DNA of 64,000 nt from Arthrobacter tumbae (GTDB taxonomy: Bacteria > Actinomycetota > Actinomycetes > Actinomycetales > Micrococcaceae). The notes below the pieces were generated by a model that was not told where the DNA came from, searched no databases, and worked only from the letters and a program-made list of their open reading frames with translations. The first letter of the stretch is position 1. Every line of letters begins with the position of its first letter. Below, one piece after another: positions 35,042 through 43,588 of this stretch. The stretch lies in contig NZ_JAFBCC010000001.1 in NCBI RefSeq assembly GCF_016907495.1, positions 1,798,001 through 1,862,000 of the forward strand, in the 5' to 3' direction. The position numbers were made by a program, and so were the translations under genes.

Positions 35042-35980
35042 ATGTGCTTCGGATTCAATGCCCCAGGCGCCCTTCGTCGTTCGTTGGAGGAGAAGGGGGT
35101 CGACCGGCGCAGTTTCCTGAGGGGAGCCGCAGCGGTAGGCGTGGGTGTAGGCCTCGCCGGCGTCGGCGGGACGGCTGCCATCGCCGCTCCCGGTGCCAGG
35201 AAGGGCCGGCCAGTTCCCCCCGGACTCATCAGCATCCAGTTGTACACACTGCGTTCGATCATGAATGGCGCAGGTGTGGATGCGACCCTGGCGAGCCTCG
35301 CCGATTTCGGCTACACCAAGGTTGAGCTCGCCGGCCTGTACGGGCGCACTGCGGAAGCGATGCGCTCAACGCTTGATTCGCTCGGCATCACCCCTTCGTC
35401 GAGCCATGACGGCATCAGCGGCAGTTCCGCTGCGCTGGAGACGAAGATTGCCAACGCGGTCACGCTGGGCCAGACACACATCAACGTGCCGTACCTGGCT
35501 TCAACCTCCGGAGATGACTGGCGTCGCTGGGCGGACCAGATGAATGTGGAGGCGGCAGCCGCCCGCGAGGCCGGCCTGAAGTACGGCTACCACAACCACG
35601 CCCACGAGTTCACCACTGACGTCGGCGGCGGAGTGACCCCGTGGGACATCTTCACCAGCCGCCTTGACCCCAAGCTGGTCCACCTCGAGGTTGACCTGTA
35701 CTGGGCTGTCACCGGTGGTGTTGGTGTGGGGGCCTCGGATCCCATCCAGTTCGCGATCGACACCATTCAGCAGGCGCCGCAGAAGGTTCTGCAGTACCAC
35801 GTGAAGGATCGTGACACCGCCGGCGGATTCGCCGATCTCGGAACCGGGACCATCGACTTTGCACGCATCTTCCGCGCTCACACGCCGAAGGAATACATCG
35901 TCGAGAATGACCAGCCGGACGTCACGCCCCTGCAGACCGCCGAGGTTGGCTACGACTACCTGCGCGCGCTCCGCTTCTAG
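35042..35980 (+). CDS. Tat-exported TIM-barrel sugar isomerase/epimerase-like protein
   Basis: 312 residues from the ATG at 35042, with AGGAAAGG at about -12. The twin-arginine signal VDRRSFLRGAAAVGVGVGLA is at about 19-38, followed by AAIAAP. The barrel carries KVELAGLYG, GYHNHAHEFTTDVGGG, HLEVDLYWAVTGG, QYHVKDRDTAGG and EYIVENDQPD, the full Glu/His/Asp metal set. Tat export implies the protein folds, and perhaps loads its metal, in the cytoplasm before leaving. A longer frame upstream to 34922 has no coding character. Confidence 0.87.
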   Translation: MCFGFNAPGALRRSLEEKGVDRRSFLRGAAAVGVGVGLAGVGGTAAIAAPGARKGRPVPPGLISIQLYTLRSIMNGAGVDATLASLADFGYTKVELAGLYGRTAEAMRSTLDSLGITPSSSHDGISGSSAALETKIANAVTLGQTHINVPYLASTSGDDWRRWADQMNVEAAAAREAGLKYGYHNHAHEFTTDVGGGVTPWDIFTSRLDPKLVHLEVDLYWAVTGGVGVGASDPIQFAIDTIQQAPQKVLQYHVKDRDTAGGFADLGTGTIDFARIFRAHTPKEYIVENDQPDVTPLQTAEVGYDYLRALRF

Positions 35981-36142
35981 CACTGCCTTCAGTAGAGCGG
36001 ATCGACGCTCTCAGTAGAGCCGTCCGGCGCTCTCCGGTCCAGTGAATGCCGGGCAGGTGTCTCCCAGGCACCTGCCCGGCTTTCGTCGTCGTCCGCTTGC
36101 CTTCCTGGAGTCTCCTTCGGATCGGTGCCGTGGATCCGGGCG

Positions 36143-36235
36143 CGATTCTGTGCAGGTTTGCCGCCGGAAAGCGCGTGTCGCGGCCGGACGCGCCGTGAAA
36201 CGGGGTTGCTGCGGCGGCAAAGCTGCACGAAATCG
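36143..36235. repeat. ~93 bp inverted-repeat element, copy 1
   Basis: Imperfect arms 36143-36165 and 36213-36235 pair over 23 bp with three mismatches; an inner hairpin (GCGCGT / ACGCGC) sits between. Its left 51 bp (36143-36193) are about 90% identical, by eye, to 37209-37259. It lies between the stop of the Tat TIM-barrel gene and the 3' end of the AbiEi/DUF559 gene. The rest of 35981-36294 shows no gene. Confidence 0.75.
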
Positions 36236-36294
36236 TCGGCGCCATTGGCTCGTGAACGCTCAACCTGGGCGATATCGGCGTTTTCGGCGGTGGC

Positions 36295-37119
36295 TCACCG
36301 AATCACCCGACCAGACAGCACCACGCGGACACGGTCAAGAACATAGTCCTGATTGAACATGATGTCTTCGTAACTGAAGCGAAGATGCAGGTAACCGCGC
36401 GCGATCAACTCATTGTTCCTGTGCCTGTCACGGTTCCGGGCCGCGCGGTCTGAGTGGTACCGGTCCCCGTCAACCTCGACCACAAGAAAACCTTCCAGAA
36501 CGAAATCAACCCGGCCCACTCCATCGATGCGCACCTGTGTTTCACAATTGAAGCCGGCACGCCGAAACAGGATCCGGGCCACCACCTCGATTGCTGATTC
36601 CCCGCATCCTGTCACCAGGTCCAGGGCTGCACGCGCTTTTCCGTTCCGGTTGCCCTGCAGCCGCTCCTCAAGGAACGCCCTCACAGTGTCTCCCCGCCTC
36701 AGCGAACTTTCGACGACGACGGCGGCATCGACTGCTGGAAGGCACTGAAGGGCATGAAGCAGGGTGTCGACAACCCCCACGATGGGCAGTCGGTGGTGTG
36801 GATCGACGGTACGGAACTGGTGGTTCACGTACCTGCCGCCACTTCTGCCGACGCAGCTCACATGCAGTCGGGTGGGAGGCGTGAGCAGCCACAATCCATG
36901 GTGGGTTGCTGCCGAAGCGCAGGTGAGCCGCGCGTTCATCCGGAGCGCAGCCAGATAATCCCGGGGGGCGTCGGGTAGCGCATAGAGGCCCTTTCGCACG
37001 TGTATCAAGGTCCCGTCGTCAACGGCCGCGCGCAATTGACCGCGCGTGGCACCCCATCGGAGAAGGTCTCCGGTGCGCGCGACGGACCCTGATCGGCGTA
37101 AGGCATTGAGAACATCCAC
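36295..37119 (-). CDS. AbiEi-type winged-helix / DUF559 (VSR-like nuclease) fusion protein
   Basis: 274 residues from the GTG at 37119. The open frame extends further upstream but runs through a repeat element, so the longer start is rejected. The N-terminal 90 residues resemble the AbiEi antitoxin winged helix: VARTGDLLRWGATRGQLRAA and HVRKGLYALPD. The C-terminal 110 residues are DUF559/VSR-like: GESAIEVVARILFRRAGFN, GRVDFVLEGFLVVEVDGD and ELIARGYLHLRFSYEDIM, with the E...D...ExD residues of a PD-(D/E)XK nuclease. No AbiEii toxin partner is adjacent. Such proteins are common in actinobacteria with unknown function; a defence role is inference. Confidence 0.75.
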   Translation of the reverse strand: MDVLNALRRSGSVARTGDLLRWGATRGQLRAAVDDGTLIHVRKGLYALPDAPRDYLAALRMNARLTCASAATHHGLWLLTPPTRLHVSCVGRSGGRYVNHQFRTVDPHHRLPIVGVVDTLLHALQCLPAVDAAVVVESSLRRGDTVRAFLEERLQGNRNGKARAALDLVTGCGESAIEVVARILFRRAGFNCETQVRIDGVGRVDFVLEGFLVVEVDGDRYHSDRAARNRDRHRNNELIARGYLHLRFSYEDIMFNQDYVLDRVRVVLSGRVIR

Positions 37120-37208
37120 CTTGCTATTGCACCGATTCGAGCGAGCGTTGGTGCGTAAAACGGCCGTATGTGCGGAACTCCAGCGATGTGGAGGAGGTGA
37201 TGGGCAGC

Positions 37209-37300
37209 CGATTGCGTGCAGGTTTGCCGCCGGAAGGCGCGTGTTGCGGCCGGACACGCCGCGTAATCGGGGCTTCACGAGCGAGACCTGCGAGGAATCG
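37209..37300. repeat. ~92 bp inverted-repeat element, copy 2
   Basis: Left part 37209-37259 matches copy 1 (36143-36193) with roughly five mismatches over 51 bp. A right arm at 37281-37300 pairs partly with the left arm. An inner hairpin (GCGTGT / ACACGC) differs in base pairs from copy 1 but keeps a stem. It lies in direct orientation to copy 1, on the other side of the AbiEi/DUF559 gene. No gene is seen in 37120-37376. Confidence 0.7.
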
Positions 37301-37363
37301 GCATGCCGAGCGAGTGCCAGCCGCGCGCCGACCCCGAAATCGGGCATCACGGTGAGCCCCTAC

Positions 37364-37376
37364 TAAACTGATTTTT
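37364..37376 (+). promoter_or_regulatory. -10 box of a probably leaderless pyrE transcript
   Basis: TAAACT at 37364-37369 ends 7 bp before the pyrE ATG at 37377, and only GATTTTT lies between, with no Shine-Dalgarno. That spacing would place transcription start at or next to the ATG. Leaderless mRNAs are frequent in actinobacteria. No convincing -35 is seen. Confidence 0.4.
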
Positions 37377-37940
37377 ATGACCGACATCCCCACCGCCCGT
37401 GACCGACTCCGCGATCTCATCCTGGAACTGGCGGTGGTGCGGGGGAGGGTCACGCTCTCCAGCGGCAAGGAGGCGGACTACTACATCGACCTTCGCCGCG
37501 TGACCCTGCATCATGAAGCTTCGGCACTGGTGGGCGAGGTCATGCTAAGCCTTCTCGACGACGCCGGCATCACCTTCCAGAGCGCAGGCGGCCTGACCAT
37601 GGGGGCGGACCCGGTGGGAACAGCGCTCATGCACGCCGCCGCCCGGGACGGACGCGCTGTGGACGCCTTCGTTGTCCGCAAGGCGCAGAAGACGTACGGA
37701 ATGGGCCGCCAGGTTGAGGGTCCGGATGTCGCCGGCCGCGACGTCGTCGTCCTCGAAGACACCTCCACCACCGGCGGATCCGCGCTCACTGCTGTGGAGG
37801 GCGTGCGCAAGGCCGGCGCCAATGTAGTGGCAGTCGCTGTCATTGTGGACCGCGACACCGGCTCCAAGGAGCGGATCGAGTCGGAGGCCGGCGTTCCCTA
37901 CCTCTTCGCTTTCAGCAAGGATGAACTCGGTCTGGAGTAA
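37377..37940 (+). CDS. pyrE: Orotate phosphoribosyltransferase
   Basis: 187 residues. The PRPP-binding motif is VVVLEDTSTTGGSALTAV near residues 122-139, and the N-terminal GRVTLSSGKEADYYIDLRRV matches the OMP-binding loop. It converts orotate and PRPP to OMP in pyrimidine synthesis. It is not in a pyr operon; the next gene, an exported hydrolase, overlaps its stop by 1 bp (TAATG). Confidence 0.95.
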   Translation: MTDIPTARDRLRDLILELAVVRGRVTLSSGKEADYYIDLRRVTLHHEASALVGEVMLSLLDDAGITFQSAGGLTMGADPVGTALMHAAARDGRAVDAFVVRKAQKTYGMGRQVEGPDVAGRDVVVLEDTSTTGGSALTAVEGVRKAGANVVAVAVIVDRDTGSKERIESEAGVPYLFAFSKDELGLE

Positions 37941-38938
37941 TGACCAACGATCCCGAGCGGCTCCTGAACTACGCGCATGGCCTGAAGGGCATGTCGCGCC
38001 GGCGTTTCCTCACGGGCTCCGCGCTTGGACTGGCGCTGGCCACGGACCTGTTCGTCACGCGGCAGATCCAGGAAGCCCGCGAGGAACTGGCCATCATTCC
38101 TGTGAAGGATGAGTACGCGGACGCCACCTTCCCCAACGCACGCTGGATCCTGTTCCCGGGATACAAGACGAGCTGGGAGGAGGGCGTCTGGATCATGAAC
38201 TCGCTGCGCCCGGTGCTCAGCCGGCGGGCACGCCTGGCCGTGATGGGCTATTCCAACCGCGGCCTGGATATCTCCACCATCGTGGGTTCCCTGCGGCGCT
38301 ACGTCCGCACGCAGCAGATCGACACCCTGTACTTCTACGGGCACAGTTTCGGTGGGATGGTGGCTGTCGAGGTTGCGTCCCGTCTGCAGGAGGTGGGCGT
38401 GGACGTCCGCTTCATCCTGCTGGACTCCAGCCCGCACAGCCGGTTCGACGTGATCGACCAGGCAATGTTCGACGGCGTGGTCTACCTTTACGAGGCCGGC
38501 TACCGTGTTCCCACGGTGCTTCGCGGCGGCTATGAGTTGGCCGAGCGCATTGTGCACAAGGACGAGCGCACCTGGTCGCAGATCCTTGACCAGACCCTTG
38601 AGCAGATCTCTCCCCTGGCGCCGTCCAGCGTGCTGATCCAGTCCCAGGCGTCGTATATCTTCCACTACAACATTGCCCGGTTCGGTCTGGGCAGCAGCAC
38701 TGAACTGGCGTTCATCGGCAACCCGAATGACGGCACGGTGGATTACGCGACGGCGCGACCCGGCTGGGCGGCGGCTTTCCCCGACAGCATGGTTTCAGCA
38801 GACCTCATTACCGAGGGCGCGCTCCCGCCGCACGCCAGTCCGCAGTGGAATCCGCTGATCTATCAGGCCGTGACGCGGGAAGTGCAGCAGGAATTCCTCC
38901 CGATACCCACCGGCGGAAAAACGAAGAGCATGTTTTAG
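37940..38938 (+). CDS. Alpha/beta-hydrolase with Tat-like signal
   Basis: 332 residues. SRRRFLTGSALGLALATDLF (about 19-38) is a twin-arginine-like signal, or a membrane anchor if uncleaved. The nucleophile elbow is GHSFGG around residue 134-139, preceded by TLYFYG; ILLDSSPHSRFDV follows. The acid and histidine of the triad are less certain. Substrate unknown. It is translationally coupled to pyrE, probably without functional link. Confidence 0.75.
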   Translation: MTNDPERLLNYAHGLKGMSRRRFLTGSALGLALATDLFVTRQIQEAREELAIIPVKDEYADATFPNARWILFPGYKTSWEEGVWIMNSLRPVLSRRARLAVMGYSNRGLDISTIVGSLRRYVRTQQIDTLYFYGHSFGGMVAVEVASRLQEVGVDVRFILLDSSPHSRFDVIDQAMFDGVVYLYEAGYRVPTVLRGGYELAERIVHKDERTWSQILDQTLEQISPLAPSSVLIQSQASYIFHYNIARFGLGSSTELAFIGNPNDGTVDYATARPGWAAAFPDSMVSADLITEGALPPHASPQWNPLIYQAVTREVQQEFLPIPTGGKTKSMF

Positions 38939-38968
38939 CTCCTGAGCATCCGTCGCACGGGACACGCA

Positions 38969-39691
38969 TTACGCGCGCAGCGAGTCCCGCAGCGCCCGAA
39001 GGTCCTCAGGCGCCATCCCTGCACCCAGCAGGTAGTCCTCAACGGACCCGTGTTCCCGCCGCAAACCGGTGAGGAACGTGGCCATCGCCTCCGCCGGAGC
39101 CGTCAGGATCACCGGCAGGTCCTTCGGTAGATCGTGCGCCGGCAGCTGACCCGCCCAGAGCTCCGCGAGCGCCGGCAGGATCTGCGGCAGTGCACCGGTG
39201 GTGTGGGCGTAGTCCTCGATGATCAGCTCGTCCTCGACTCCGGCAACCAGCAGTACGACGGCGGTGATCACCCCGGTGCGGTCCTTGCCTGCCGCGCAGT
39301 GCACGAGAGTGGTGCGCCCCTCCGCGATGGGGCGCAGCGCATCAAGGACGGCGTCCGGGCGGGCGGACAGCCAGCTGAGGTAGTAGTTGCCGAGATCCTC
39401 CGCCGTCCTCAGAAGCAGGGTGGCGGCGGGGTCTGCCCCGGACGGATCGAGAGGGGCGGCGATGACGTCGATGCCGGCGGTGTGCGCAACCTGCCAGGGC
39501 ACCCGCCCGGCCTCGCGCTCGCTGCGCAGATCAACGATGGTCTCGATTCCCTGGCGGTGCAGGAACTCCATGGTCGCCTCAGCATCCCAGCCGAAGGGCT
39601 GGCTGGAACGGTAGACCCGGGCGCGGGCGGGTGCGTTGGCGCTGCCCGCGGTCAGTTCGGCGATGTCCCGCAGGTTGAGGATGCCGACCAT
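38969..39691 (-). CDS. Tyrosine/serine-type protein phosphatase
   Basis: 240 residues. The CX5R active-site loop is HCAAGKDRTG around residues 131-140, and the general acid region includes VIAAPLDPSGADP. NLRDIAELTAGSANAPARAR and RVYRSSQPFGWD are typical of the Y-phosphatase-3 (PtpB/lipid phosphatase-like) family. It shares one base with the start of the HAD gene region upstream and is likely co-transcribed with it. Confidence 0.88.
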   Translation of the reverse strand: MVGILNLRDIAELTAGSANAPARARVYRSSQPFGWDAEATMEFLHRQGIETIVDLRSEREAGRVPWQVAHTAGIDVIAAPLDPSGADPAATLLLRTAEDLGNYYLSWLSARPDAVLDALRPIAEGRTTLVHCAAGKDRTGVITAVVLLVAGVEDELIIEDYAHTTGALPQILPALAELWAGQLPAHDLPKDLPVILTAPAEAMATFLTGLRREHGSVEDYLLGAGMAPEDLRALRDSLRA

Positions 39692-40470
39692 CAGACCTGC
39701 TCGATGAGGTCCTGCACGGAGTCGACGATCTGCGCCGGCCGGAACGGGTAGGCATCGATATCTTCCCGCTTGGTGATGCCCGTGAGCACCAGGACCGTAT
39801 GCAGGCCCGCCTCCATGCCCGCGATGATGTCGGTGTCCATGCGGTCGCCCACCATGGCGGTGGTCTCCGAATGCGCGTCGATCTGGTTCATCGCCGAGCG
39901 GAACATCATGGGGTTCGGCTTGCCCACGATGTAGGGCTCGCGGTTGGTTGCCGCGGTGATGAGCGCAGCTATTGCACCGGTGGCGGGAAGCGGGCCCTCC
40001 TTGGACGGGCCGGTGGTATCCGGGTTGGTGGCGATGAACCGGGCGCCCTCGAGGATCAAACGGATGGCCTTGGTGATCGCTTCGAACGAGTAGGTGCGGG
40101 TTTCGCCGAGCACCACGTAGTCCGGGTTCTGGTCGGTGAGGACAAAGCCGGCCTCGTGCAGCGCCGTCGTCAATCCGGCCTCACCGATGACATAGGCGCG
40201 CCCGCCGGGCAGCTGATCGCGCAGGAACTGCGCGGTGGCGAGCGCGGAGGTCCACAGGTTCTCCTCCGGAACCTCGAGTCCGGACGCCTTCAGGCGTGCA
40301 GCCAGGTCACGCGGGGTGTAGATCGAGTTGTTCGTGAGAACGAGGAACCGTCGGGAGGTTGCCACCCAGCGGTCAATCAGCTCGGCAGCTCCCGGGATGG
40401 CCTGGTTCTCGTGGACCAGGACGCCATCCATGTCAGTCAGCCAGCACTCAATGTGTTCGTTTTCGCGCAT
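39691..40470 (-). CDS. HAD-superfamily IIA phosphatase (NagD-like)
   Basis: 259 residues. Motif I CWLTDMDGVLVHENQAIPGA (catalytic Asp-x-Asp near 14-16), motif II VLTNNS, motif III/IV region VGKPNPMMF and AMVGDRMDTDIIAGMEAGL. The C2a cap insertion of the NagD group is present. It dephosphorylates small metabolites such as nucleotides or glycerol phosphates; the true substrate is unknown. Confidence 0.9.
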   Translation of the reverse strand: MRENEHIECWLTDMDGVLVHENQAIPGAAELIDRWVATSRRFLVLTNNSIYTPRDLAARLKASGLEVPEENLWTSALATAQFLRDQLPGGRAYVIGEAGLTTALHEAGFVLTDQNPDYVVLGETRTYSFEAITKAIRLILEGARFIATNPDTTGPSKEGPLPATGAIAALITAATNREPYIVGKPNPMMFRSAMNQIDAHSETTAMVGDRMDTDIIAGMEAGLHTVLVLTGITKREDIDAYPFRPAQIVDSVQDLIEQV

Positions 40471-40539
40471 TCGCTTCTTCCGTGACGACGTTGGAGGGTA
40501 CGTAAACCCGGGATCAGTCTTTCACCTTAGTCTTGGGAG

Positions 40540-41184
40540 GTGGAAGAAACTGTGGAAAACGCTCCGGCAACAGTGGGCGTCGGGCCCTGGGAGGGCGTGT
40601 GGCCGTCCGGCCCGCAGTGGGACCCGGAGCTGCTTGCGCACGGGGACACCCGCAACGTGGTCGATGAATACCGCTACTGGCAGCACGACGCCATCGTTGC
40701 CGACCTCGATTCGAAGCGCCACGACTTCCACGTGGCCATCGAGAACTGGCAGCATGACCTGAATATCGGCTCAGTGGTCCGCACGGCCAACGCTTTCCTT
40801 GCACGTGAAGTGCACATCATCGGACGACGACGGTGGAACCGCCGGGGTGCCATGGTCACCGACCGCTACCAGCACGTGCGCCACCATCCCACGGTTGAGG
40901 ACTTCGTGGAGTGGGCGCAGGCAGCGGGTCTGAGGGTGATAGGTATCGACAACTTCCCCGACTCCGTGCCGCTGGAGACGTACGAGCTGCCGCGCAACTG
41001 CGTCCTCGTGTTCGGCCAGGAGGGCCCGGGCCTCACGCCCGAGGTTCATGCCGCCGCAGATGCCACCCTCTCCATCGCCCAGTTCGGCTCCACCCGGTCG
41101 ATCAACGCGTCGGCTGCAGCGGCCATCGCCATGCACGGCTGGGTGCGGCGCCACGTCTTTGGGCAGCACACCATTCCGCAGTAG
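40540..41184 (+). CDS. SpoU/TrmH-family RNA 2'-O-methyltransferase
   Basis: 214 residues from GTG 40540. The three SPOUT knot motifs are seen: HDLNIGSVVRTANAFLA, NCVLVFGQEGPGLTPEV and FGSTRSINASAAAAIAMHGW. It methylates a ribose in tRNA or rRNA using SAM; the target cannot be told. The N-terminal 60 residues are an extension typical of actinobacterial members. Divergent from the HAD gene. Confidence 0.9.
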   Translation: MEETVENAPATVGVGPWEGVWPSGPQWDPELLAHGDTRNVVDEYRYWQHDAIVADLDSKRHDFHVAIENWQHDLNIGSVVRTANAFLAREVHIIGRRRWNRRGAMVTDRYQHVRHHPTVEDFVEWAQAAGLRVIGIDNFPDSVPLETYELPRNCVLVFGQEGPGLTPEVHAAADATLSIAQFGSTRSINASAAAAIAMHGWVRRHVFGQHTIPQ

Positions 41185-41694
41185 TCAGCCCGGCTGGTCG
41201 GCGTCGATCTCGTCGACGGCCTCCCGCATGCGCACAAGAAACTCAACGACGACGGCGGCTTCCTCCGATGGGAGGGTTTGTACTACATCCATCATTCGCT
41301 GGTGCGTGTCGCTCATGGTCCGGCGGGCTTCGCAGTCCGGCTCGGCGCTTGCCTCCAGAACCAGCGCCCGACGGTCCCGGGGATGCGGCTTCCGCCGAAC
41401 GTGCCCCGTCCGGGCCAGCCGGTCGATGAGGCTCGTGGTGGAGGCGGAGGAGATTCCCAGTCTGGCAGCGAGCGCCTTGGGGCTGACCTCGAGGCCGTCG
41501 CGCTGTGCTTCGAGCAAGTAGCGCAGCGCCAGAAAGTCGGTTTCACCCATGCCTGTGGAGGAGCGCGTGCGGCGGCGCATGGCAGTTTCGGAGGCACGGT
41601 AGTCGCGGAGCGCATTGAGCACGTCGATTCCGGGCTCCGCCTGATCGCTTCCGGTGCCCGCCGTGGGGGCGACAGCCTGCGGAAAAGTGGTCAT
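41185..41694 (-). CDS. MarR-family transcriptional regulator
   Basis: 169 residues. The winged helix lies at about 60-125: DFLALRYLLEAQRDGLEV, PKALAARLGISSASTTSLID and RKPHPRDRRALVLEAS (wing). It ends back to back with the SpoU gene. The divergent sigma-factor gene, about 170 bp away, or an unlinked transporter could be its target. A palindrome at 41706-41718 right in front of the gene suggests autoregulation. Confidence 0.88.
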   Translation of the reverse strand: MTTFPQAVAPTAGTGSDQAEPGIDVLNALRDYRASETAMRRRTRSSTGMGETDFLALRYLLEAQRDGLEVSPKALAARLGISSASTTSLIDRLARTGHVRRKPHPRDRRALVLEASAEPDCEARRTMSDTHQRMMDVVQTLPSEEAAVVVEFLVRMREAVDEIDADQPG

Positions 41695-41705
41695 GCCCGT
41701 CAGCC

Positions 41706-41718
41706 TAGCATTTTGCTA
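41706..41718. promoter_or_regulatory. Palindromic site in front of the MarR gene
   Basis: TAGCATTTTGCTA is an inverted repeat (arms TAGCA/TGCTA) 12 bp before the MarR start, followed directly by GCTAGC. A second A/T-rich, partly symmetric site TTTTCCTAGCGAAAAA is near 41752-41767. These are the right kind of place for MarR autorepression (inference). Confidence 0.45.
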
Positions 41719-41865
41719 GCTAACCTTGAAGGACGTTTTGCATGTAGATAGTTTTCCTAGCGAAAAAGGTGTAGAACTGCTGGAAGGACTAGTTACCAGG
41801 AGTGGACGTACTGCCATGACGATCAGAATTCCCCAACCGCCCGGGTCCGCCGCTCCATTCCGCTC

Positions 41866-42471
41866 ATGTCGATGACGATGATGGAGGAGCTGACTTCGGT
41901 CGACCGGTTGCCAGAGCCGGACCTCGCTTACCTCCTGACCCAGGTGGGACGTGGCGACGAACGCGCATTCACCTCTCTCTACGGATTCACCAGTGCCCGC
42001 ATATTCGGGCTGGTTCGAAGGATTATCGTTGATCCCGCCATCTCAGAGGAGGTAACCCAGGAAGTCTTCCTCCAGGTCTGGAACAAGGCTGCGGAATTCT
42101 CGCCGGCACTCGGATCTCCCATCGCGTGGCTCATGACCCTCGCGCACCGGCGCGCGGTGGACAGGATCCGATCGGAGCAGGCCCATCGGAACAGGCTCAC
42201 CAGGTGGTCCACTTCGGAAGTGTTGACGCCCTTTGACAACGTCATGGAATCGGTTCTTGCCCGTGACGAGTCGCAGGCGGTGCAGGCTGCGTTCGGCACA
42301 CTGACCGAGAAGCAGAGACAGGCAATCGAAATGGCCTACTACAAGGGGCTCACCTACGCGCAGGTGGCGGAAGCACTCGAAGCCCCGCTCGGCACGGTGA
42401 AGGCCCGGATCCGCGACGGCCTCGGTCGGTTGAAGGATGCGCTCGAACCGTATTCGTCACTCGCGCCGTAA
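41866..42471 (+). CDS. RNA polymerase ECF sigma factor, SigK-like
   Basis: 201 residues. Sigma region 2: DERAFTSLYGFTSARIFGLV, EVTQEVFLQVWNKAAEF and GSPIAWLMTLAHRRAVDRIR; region 4: LTEKQRQAIEMAYYKGLTYA with QVAEALEAPLGTVKARIRDG. This fits the SigK group (ECF19-like), normally paired with a membrane anti-sigma (RskA). No anti-sigma gene is next to it here; the next gene is the aldolase. Start chosen at the first ATG; Met at 41872 is equally possible. Confidence 0.88.
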   Translation: MSMTMMEELTSVDRLPEPDLAYLLTQVGRGDERAFTSLYGFTSARIFGLVRRIIVDPAISEEVTQEVFLQVWNKAAEFSPALGSPIAWLMTLAHRRAVDRIRSEQAHRNRLTRWSTSEVLTPFDNVMESVLARDESQAVQAAFGTLTEKQRQAIEMAYYKGLTYAQVAEALEAPLGTVKARIRDGLGRLKDALEPYSSLAP

Positions 42472-42568
42472 GGTTTCCGCGCAATTACCGCCCTCGTTAG
42501 GATGGGACGGAAGTGAGGCTTACCCTTCGTGAGCCTTGAGTCGCCCGAAACCCATACGAGGAGTTGCC

Positions 42569-43588
42569 ATGCCCATCGCCACACCGGACAGTTACGCCGA
42601 GATGATCGACCGCGCCAAGGCCGGCGGCTTCGCCTACCCCGCGGTGAACGTGACGTCTTCCCAGACGCTGAATGCGGCTATTCGGGGTTTCGCCGAGGCC
42701 GGGTCTGACGGCATCATCCAGGTTTCCACGGGAGGCGCAGCCTACTGGTCCGGCGCCTCCGTCAAGAACATGGTTGCCGGTTCCCTCGGTTTCGCGGCCT
42801 TTGCCCGCGAGGTCGCCAAGAGCTATGACGTGAACATCGCCCTGCACACCGACCACTGCCCCAAGGACAAGCTCGACGACTTCGTGCTGCCGCTGCTGGC
42901 TGCATCCGAGGAAGCAGTCAAGCGCGGCGAGGATCCGCTGTTCCAGTCCCACATGTGGGACGGCTCCGCCGAGACGCTCGAGGAAAACCTGCGGATCGCC
43001 AAGGAGATCCTGCCCCGCGCCGCCGCGGCCAAGATCATCCTCGAGGTTGAGATCGGTACCGTCGGCGGTGAAGAGGACGGCGTCGAGAACGCCATCAATG
43101 ACAAGCTCTACACCACGGTGGAGGACGCGATGGCCACCATCGAAGCCCTCGGCGCCGGTGAGCACGGCCGCTACATCACTGCACTGACCTTCGGAAACGT
43201 CCACGGAGTGTACAAGCCGGGTGGAGTGAAGCTGCGCCCCGAGATACTCAAGGACATCCAGGAGCAGGTGGGTCAGAAGATCGGAAAGGACAAGCCCTTC
43301 GACCTCGTGTTCCACGGCGGCTCCGGTTCTTCCGACCAGGAGATCGCGGATGCGGTTTCCTACGGTGTCATCAAGATGAACATCGACACGGACACCCAGT
43401 ACGCATTCACCCGTCCGGTGGCCGACCACATGCTCAAGAACTATGACGGAGTCCTCAAGGTCGACGGCGAGGTGGGCAACAAGAAGACCTACGATCCGCG
43501 CGTCTGGGGTGCATCCGCAGAAGCCGGCCTGGCCGCCCGCGTTGTTGAGGCAGCCAAGTCGCTCGGATCAGCAGGCAAGAAGCTCTGA
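42569..43588 (+). CDS. fbaA: Fructose-bisphosphate aldolase, class II
   Basis: 339 residues from the ATG at 42569, which has GAGGAG upstream. Zinc-binding and catalytic segments: NIALHTDHCPKDKLDDFVL, EVEIGTVGGEEDGVE, GNVHGVYKPGGVKL and FHGGSGSSDQEIADAV. A glycolytic and gluconeogenic enzyme that cleaves fructose 1,6-bisphosphate. The stop overlaps the next start by 1 bp (TGATG). Confidence 0.95.
   Translation: MPIATPDSYAEMIDRAKAGGFAYPAVNVTSSQTLNAAIRGFAEAGSDGIIQVSTGGAAYWSGASVKNMVAGSLGFAAFAREVAKSYDVNIALHTDHCPKDKLDDFVLPLLAASEEAVKRGEDPLFQSHMWDGSAETLEENLRIAKEILPRAAAAKIILEVEIGTVGGEEDGVENAINDKLYTTVEDAMATIEALGAGEHGRYITALTFGNVHGVYKPGGVKLRPEILKDIQEQVGQKIGKDKPFDLVFHGGSGSSDQEIADAVSYGVIKMNIDTDTQYAFTRPVADHMLKNYDGVLKVDGEVGNKKTYDPRVWGASAEAGLAARVVEAAKSLGSAGKKL

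Noticed and set aside
37120..37350. N-terminal extension of the AbiEi/DUF559 protein
   Set aside because: The extension reads through the inverted-repeat element and has no family similarity; the GTG at 37119 directly precedes the winged-helix domain.
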